A stretch of DNA of 64,000 bases, taken from Gammaproteobacteria bacterium. GTDB lineage: Bacteria; Pseudomonadota; Gammaproteobacteria; Competibacterales; Competibacteraceae. Shown one piece after another: positions 59,811-64,000 of the stretch (positions are counted from its first letter, which is position 1; each line of letters opens with the position of its first letter). The notes beneath the pieces are model-generated. The model ran no database searches and had not been told where the DNA came from. It saw nothing but the letters and a program-made list of their open reading frames with translations. The DNA lies in the NCBI GenBank assembly GCA_024235135.1, contig JACKMZ010000002.1, positions 186,001-250,000 of the forward strand, read 5' to 3'. A program made the translations under genes and the position numbers.

Positions 59811-60680
59811 TCAATTGGCGTCGCTTGTTTCACTCAAGGTTCGCCTAGCCAATTGCAGATCGTCCCAGGATTTCCTTTTCTCTCTAGGTGAGCGTAGCAG
59901 ATAAGCCGGATGATAGGAGACGACGAGCGGAATATTGCCCGGTTGATAGCGGTGCATCCGGCCGCGCAATTTGCCGACCGGCACTTCGGTTTGCAGCAGA
60001 CTTTGCGCGGCGATGCGCCCGATGGCCAGGATGATGCGAGGGGCCAGCAGGGTGATCTGGCGATCCAGGAACGGCCAGCAGCAACGCATTTCCTCCCCGG
60101 AAGGATCGCGATTATTGGGTGGTCGGCATTTGAGGATGTTGGCGATGAAGACCCGTTCGCGATTCAAATCCAAGGCAAACAGCATGGCGTCCAGCAGTTT
60201 GCCCGCGCGTCCGACGAAGGGTTCACCCTGGCGATCTTCGTCGGCTCCAGGGGCTTCGCCAACGATCAGCCAATCCGCACGCCGATGGCCTACCCCGAAC
60301 ACCGTTTGGGTGCGGCTGGCGTGTAACGCACAGCGTGTGCAGCCGCTGACTTCACGCTGTAAATCATCCCAGTCCAGACGGGCGATATGAGTAGTGGAAC
60401 GCTCATCCACCCCCCCGTGTTCACCGACCGTGTCCGTCGTCGGGCCGGCTATCGCTTCCGGCGGTTCGGGAGGCGGCGGGGCGGGTGGCGCATTCGTGGA
60501 ATCGGGCATGGTTGTGGTCGAAGCCGGCGTGAGCACTGGCGGACAATCGGAGGATGGGGCGGTGTTCGGGATGTCCGGGAACGAAACCGCCGCGGGTACC
60601 AATGACGATGGGAGCGTGCGCCGCTCCCACCACTGAATCCCCAGTTCGGTCAGATAACGGCGCGCGCGCGCGCGATCCAT
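59811..60680 (-). CDS. Family 4 uracil-DNA glycosylase
   Basis: A 289-residue Fe-S uracil-DNA glycosylase. The C-terminal 190 residues form the enzyme: GCTRCALH and KCRPPNNRDPSGEEMRCCW supply the four cluster Cys, GEAPGADEDRQGEPFVGRAG is the catalytic motif 1 and VVSYHPAYLLRSP motif 2. The first 100 residues are a Pro/Thr/Ser-rich, probably disordered extension after MDRARARRYLTELGIQWWERR. Such N-terminal tails are common in proteobacterial forms. It lies directly upstream of rimI on the same strand. A (CG)n tract is at the 5' end. Confidence 0.93.
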   Translation of the reverse strand: MDRARARRYLTELGIQWWERRTLPSSLVPAAVSFPDIPNTAPSSDCPPVLTPASTTTMPDSTNAPPAPPPPEPPEAIAGPTTDTVGEHGGVDERSTTHIARLDWDDLQREVSGCTRCALHASRTQTVFGVGHRRADWLIVGEAPGADEDRQGEPFVGRAGKLLDAMLFALDLNRERVFIANILKCRPPNNRDPSGEEMRCCWPFLDRQITLLAPRIILAIGRIAAQSLLQTEVPVGKLRGRMHRYQPGNIPLVVSYHPAYLLRSPREKRKSWDDLQLARRTLSETSDAN

Positions 60681-60698
60681 ACCGGCGTGCCGTTGAAC

Positions 60699-62240
60699 TT
60701 ATACGTGGCCGAGTTGCGGATGCGCTCGCTGGATGGGTTGCAGAATCTTGTTTAATGCGTTGATATAGGCTTTGGCCGAGGCGATCACGATGTCGGTGTC
60801 GGCGCCCTGGCCGTTAACGATGCGTCCCTCTTTTTCCACGCGCACCGTCACTTCTCCCTGGGCGTCGGTACCGCTGGTGATGCTGTTGACCGAATAGAGC
60901 AGCAATTGCGATTCCGTCTGGAGTATGCTTTCGATCGCTTTGAAGGCTGCGTCAACCGGACCGCTGCCGTAGGCATCGAGTTGTCGCTCTTCTCCATCGA
61001 TGGCCAAGGTGACCTGAGCATGGGGCGTTTCGCCCGTTTCCGAGCAGACCCGCAGAAAGACCAAACGTACCCGCTCGTTGACCGTCGAGAGATTGGTCTC
61101 GGTGATGAGCGCCTGGATATCTTCGTCATAGATCTCGTGTTTTTTGTCCGCCAGGTCCTTGAAGCGGGCGAAAGCCTGATTGATTTCCTCTTCCGAACCC
61201 AGGGCGATATTCAACTCTTCCAGACGCCGGCGGAAGGCATTACGCCCAGAATGCTTGCCCAGCACCATGCGGTTGGCATTCCAACCGACATCCTCGGCGC
61301 GCATGATTTCGTAGGTTTCCCGGTGCTTGAGCACACCGTCCTGATGGATACCCGATTCATGCGCGAAGGCGTTGGCGCCTACGATGGCCTTGTTCGGCTG
61401 TACAGGAAATCCGATGATGCCGGCCACCAGGCGTGAAGCCGGTACGATCTGGGTCGTGTCGATCTGGGTTTCGCAATCGAAGACGTCACGCCGAGTGCGC
61501 ACCGCCATCACGATTTCTTCCAAAGCCGCATTGCCGGCACGCTCGCCTAATCCGTTGATGGTGCATTCCACCTGACGCGCGCCACTCCGGACGGCAGCCA
61601 GTGAATTGGCCACGGCCAAGCCCAGGTCGTTATGACAGTGTACCGAGAATACCGCCTTGTCGGCATTGGGCACACGCTCCAGCAACTGGCGGATGATGGA
61701 GGAAAAGTGTTCGGGTACGCTATAGCCGACGGTATCGGGAATGTTGATGGTGGTGGCGCCGGCGTCGATGACGGCTTCCACGATCCGGCATAGAAAATCG
61801 ATCTCGGAACGGCCGGCATCCTCCGCGGAGAATTCCACGTCGTCCGTCCAGCGTCGCGCCAGGCGTACCGACTCGATGGCCTGTTCCAGCACTTGATCCG
61901 GGCTCATGCGCAGTTTCATCTGCATGTGGATCGGCGAAGTGGCGATGAATGTGTGAATTCGCTGCGCATTTGCGCCCCGTAGGGCTTCGCCGGCGCGCTC
62001 GATGTCGGCCCGCCCCGCCCGTGCCAAGCCGCAGACGATGCTGTCCTTAACCGAGTTGGCAACGGCCTGCACCGCCTCGAAATCGCCAGGGCTGGCGATC
62101 GGGAAACCGGCCTCGATCACATCCACCCGCATCCGCTCCAACATCTTGGCAATACGGACCTTTTCGTCCCGCGTCATGGAGGCGCCCGGACTCTGCTCGC
62201 CATCCCGCAAAGTGGTATCGAATATAATCAGCTTGTTCAT
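60699..62240 (-). CDS. leuA: 2-isopropylmalate synthase
   Basis: A 513-residue first enzyme of leucine synthesis, condensing 2-ketoisovalerate and acetyl-CoA. Catalytic domain: IFDTTLRDGEQSPGASMT, INIPDTVGYSVPEHF, VHCHNDLGLAVANSLAAV (metal His pair) and GANAFAHESGIHQDGVLKH. The C-terminal regulatory domain for leucine feedback is present (LDAYGSGPVDAAFKAIESIL). ATG 62240 is chosen with GGAGAA upstream. It lies after pssA on the same strand. Confidence 0.97.
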   Translation of the reverse strand: MNKLIIFDTTLRDGEQSPGASMTRDEKVRIAKMLERMRVDVIEAGFPIASPGDFEAVQAVANSVKDSIVCGLARAGRADIERAGEALRGANAQRIHTFIATSPIHMQMKLRMSPDQVLEQAIESVRLARRWTDDVEFSAEDAGRSEIDFLCRIVEAVIDAGATTINIPDTVGYSVPEHFSSIIRQLLERVPNADKAVFSVHCHNDLGLAVANSLAAVRSGARQVECTINGLGERAGNAALEEIVMAVRTRRDVFDCETQIDTTQIVPASRLVAGIIGFPVQPNKAIVGANAFAHESGIHQDGVLKHRETYEIMRAEDVGWNANRMVLGKHSGRNAFRRRLEELNIALGSEEEINQAFARFKDLADKKHEIYDEDIQALITETNLSTVNERVRLVFLRVCSETGETPHAQVTLAIDGEERQLDAYGSGPVDAAFKAIESILQTESQLLLYSVNSITSGTDAQGEVTVRVEKEGRIVNGQGADTDIVIASAKAYINALNKILQPIQRAHPQLGHV

Positions 62241-62289
62241 GATGTTCTCCACACGCTAACGCAACGTATCAGCCATTCCCTACCGCCGC

Positions 62290-63096
62290 CTACTCCCGGT
62301 TTGGTCCCGAATCGTTGTGGGTGCGCGGCGCTTCCGCAGCCCGTCGGCGGGCTCTTTGCCGGGCTCGCCACAGCCATAACACCGGCCCGGATAGTCCGTA
62401 GGCCAAAAATATGATGAATAGGGTCTTCGGCGTGTCCACGGCAATAAAGACCAACACCAAAATAACGATGAGTATCGTCTCGAAGGGAACCCGCCCCTTG
62501 AGATCCCACTGCTTGAAGCTGTGGTAGAGCACTCGGCTGACCATCAGAAGGCTGGCGCCGACAGTGATGATCATCGCCGGAATCACGAGATCCTCGCCCC
62601 TCAGATTCAGGTCGTTGCCGACCCACACGAGACCCACCACGATGGCGGCCGCCGAGGGGCTGGGCAGCCCCATGAAATACCGCTTGTCGGCGCTGCCCAA
62701 CTGCGTATTGAAACGGGCCAGCCGCAACGCCGTGCAGGCGGCATAGGCGAATGCCGCCAGCCAGCCCAATTTGCCGGGAATGCGTCCCAGGTCCACCATG
62801 CTGGCCAGGGACCATTGATACATCACCAGGGCCGGCGCAAGTCCAAATGACACCATGTCAGCCAAGCTGTCGAACTCGGCGCCAAAGGCACTTTCGGTAT
62901 GGGTCAGGCGAGCGACTCGGCCGTCCAGGCCGTCCAGCACCATGGCGACGAATACGGCGATGGCGGCGGGTTCAAAGTGGCCGTGCATGGATGCCACGAT
63001 AGCGTAAAAACCGGCGAAAAGAGCCGCTGCCGTGAAGATGTTCGGCAACAAATAGATGCCGCGGTGGCGTTTGGGATCGTCCGTTTCAGTGATCAC
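62290..63096 (-). CDS. pssA: CDP-diacylglycerol-serine O-phosphatidyltransferase
   Basis: A 268-residue integral membrane enzyme that makes phosphatidylserine. The CDP-alcohol phosphotransferase motif is LDGLDGRVARLTHTESAFGAEFDSLADMVSFG (DGxxAR-type with the trailing D). Several hydrophobic segments follow. This is the Gram-positive-like (PssA type II) form often found between ilvC and leuA in proteobacteria. A charged tail ends the protein. Confidence 0.95.
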   Translation of the reverse strand: MITETDDPKRHRGIYLLPNIFTAAALFAGFYAIVASMHGHFEPAAIAVFVAMVLDGLDGRVARLTHTESAFGAEFDSLADMVSFGLAPALVMYQWSLASMVDLGRIPGKLGWLAAFAYAACTALRLARFNTQLGSADKRYFMGLPSPSAAAIVVGLVWVGNDLNLRGEDLVIPAMIITVGASLLMVSRVLYHSFKQWDLKGRVPFETILIVILVLVFIAVDTPKTLFIIFLAYGLSGPVLWLWRARQRARRRAAEAPRTHNDSGPNRE

Positions 63097-63201
63097 GGGT
63101 TATTCCCGGAGTAGCGGCCATAACCCCGCGTTTGCATACCGCTGTCCTTCGTCGAGCCGCCGACGCCGTCACGCGCCGGCCACTTCAAAATCCGAAAGGG
63201 T

Positions 63202-64000
63202 TCAGTTCTTGCTGGTGTCGACCAGACGCTTGGCTTTGATCCAAGGCATCATGTCGCGCAGCTTGGCGCCCACTTGTTCAAGCTGATGGGCACGGCTGAT
63301 CCGGCGCATGGCTTTGAGGGTGGGAGCGCCGGCCTGATTTTCCTGGATGAATTCGCGGGCGAACTGGCCGCGTTGGATCTCGCCCAGAATACGCCGCATT
63401 TCCTCACGGGTTTGCTCGGTGATGATGCGTGGGCCACGGGTCAAATCCCCATACTCGGCGGTATTGGAGATGGAATAACGCATGTTGGCGATGCCGCCCT
63501 CGTACATCAGATCGACGATCAATTTAAGTTCGTGGAGGCATTCGAAATAAGCCATTTCCGGCGCGTAGCCGGCTTCCACCAACGTTTCGAAGCCGGCCTG
63601 GGCCAAGGAGGTCAGTCCACCGCACAAAACCACCTGCTCGCCGAATAGATCGGTTTCGGTTTCTTCCCGGAAATTGGTTTCGATGATCCCGGCCCGACCG
63701 GCACCGATCGCGGCGGCATAGGACAAAGCCAGTTCCTTGGCCTGCCCGCTGGCGTCCTGATGGATGGCGATGAGACTCGGCACGCCGCCCCCTTCGGTGT
63801 AAGTAGAACGCACCAGATGACCGGGGCCCTTGGGCGCGATCATGATCACATCCAGATCGGGACGGGGATCGATCTGACCGAAATGAATGTTGAACCCGTG
63901 CGCGAAGGCCAAGGCGGCGCCTGGCTTCAGATTGGGTCCGATCTGTTCGCGGTAGATACGGGCCTGATGTTCGTCGGGCGCAAGGATCATGACGAGATCA
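63202..64000 (-). CDS. ilvC: Ketol-acid reductoisomerase, 5' end outside window
   Basis: The C-terminal 266 codons or so of class I IlvC, the second common step of valine and isoleucine synthesis. Seen: PGHLVRSTYTEGGGVPSLIAIHQDASG, IGAGRAGIIETNFREETETDLFGEQVVLCGGL with the Mg ligands, and YEGGIANMRYSISNTAEYGDLTRGPRI. The NADPH-binding N-terminus lies beyond position 64000. It heads an ilvC-pssA-leuA run on the minus strand. Confidence 0.97.
   Translation of the reverse strand, partial: DLVMILAPDEHQARIYREQIGPNLKPGAALAFAHGFNIHFGQIDPRPDLDVIMIAPKGPGHLVRSTYTEGGGVPSLIAIHQDASGQAKELALSYAAAIGAGRAGIIETNFREETETDLFGEQVVLCGGLTSLAQAGFETLVEAGYAPEMAYFECLHELKLIVDLMYEGGIANMRYSISNTAEYGDLTRGPRIITEQTREEMRRILGEIQRGQFAREFIQENQAGAPTLKAMRRISRAHQLEQVGAKLRDMMPWIKAKRLVDTSKN

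Overview
The window is the chromosomal replication-origin region of a gammaproteobacterium. Four things point there: the dnaA-oriC-dnaN-recF-gyrB order, the hisBHAFE-tatABC and glyQ-glyS-gmhB-plsC blocks, rpsP-rimM-trmD-rplS, and maf/yceD-rpmF-plsX-fabHG-acpP-fabF-mltG. Gene content (glycogen/trehalose metabolism, a family II pyrophosphatase, a TAXI receptor, tail-collar proteins) would fit a deep-branching environmental lineage near Chromatiales, Methylococcales or Competibacteraceae, but that placement is inference. No tRNA, rRNA, CRISPR array, insertion sequence or prophage was seen.

Layout. 1-2585 carries the 5' part of a MalQ-TreY fusion (minus strand, cut by the window edge). 2627-4496 holds a DUF599 membrane protein and an FAD oxidoreductase. 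4527-10928 is the origin block; between dnaA and dnaN lie ten perfect DnaA boxes in a mirror-image array around a 21-bp inverted repeat, then an AT-rich unwinding region. 10962-13973 has an SMP-30 protein and a menB-menE pair that reads like Bacteroidetes sequence. 13974-18475 is plsC, gmhB, glyS and glyQ, with three perfect parS sites in the flanking gaps. 18699-23708 is a DUF6494 gene, tatABC and a his operon without hisI. 23873-31841 is accessory and housekeeping material: radC, a family II pyrophosphatase, an MFS carrier, an M48 lipoprotein, a TAXI receptor plus a decayed second copy, a Usp protein, an RRM protein and a beta-carbonic anhydrase. 32101-36135 encodes one 1344-residue polypeptide joining topoisomerase III to a RecQ helicase. 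36186-41941 is a quinone oxidoreductase, the rpsP-rplS operon, cysQ, a coiled-coil membrane protein and a crotonase. 41965-44070 pairs a degenerate P-loop-like protein with an MscS channel. 44067-51208 is the fatty-acid/phospholipid cluster without fabD, ending at divergent maf. 51346-59263 is a surface-protein island: a structured leader, a 1903-residue repeat/beta-helix protein, three tandem 172-residue tail-collar proteins and a DUF6916 protein. 59288-64000 is rimI, a family 4 uracil-DNA glycosylase, leuA, pssA and the 3' part of ilvC.

Together: the origin and parS sites organise replication and segregation; the fab/plsX/plsC/pssA genes feed membrane lipid synthesis; his, leuA and ilvC serve amino-acid synthesis; Tat and the surface island handle envelope export. 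The most notable items are the TopB-RecQ fusion, the tail-collar/giant-protein island, the mirror-symmetric oriC, the MalQ-TreY fusion and the Bacteroidetes-like menBE pair.
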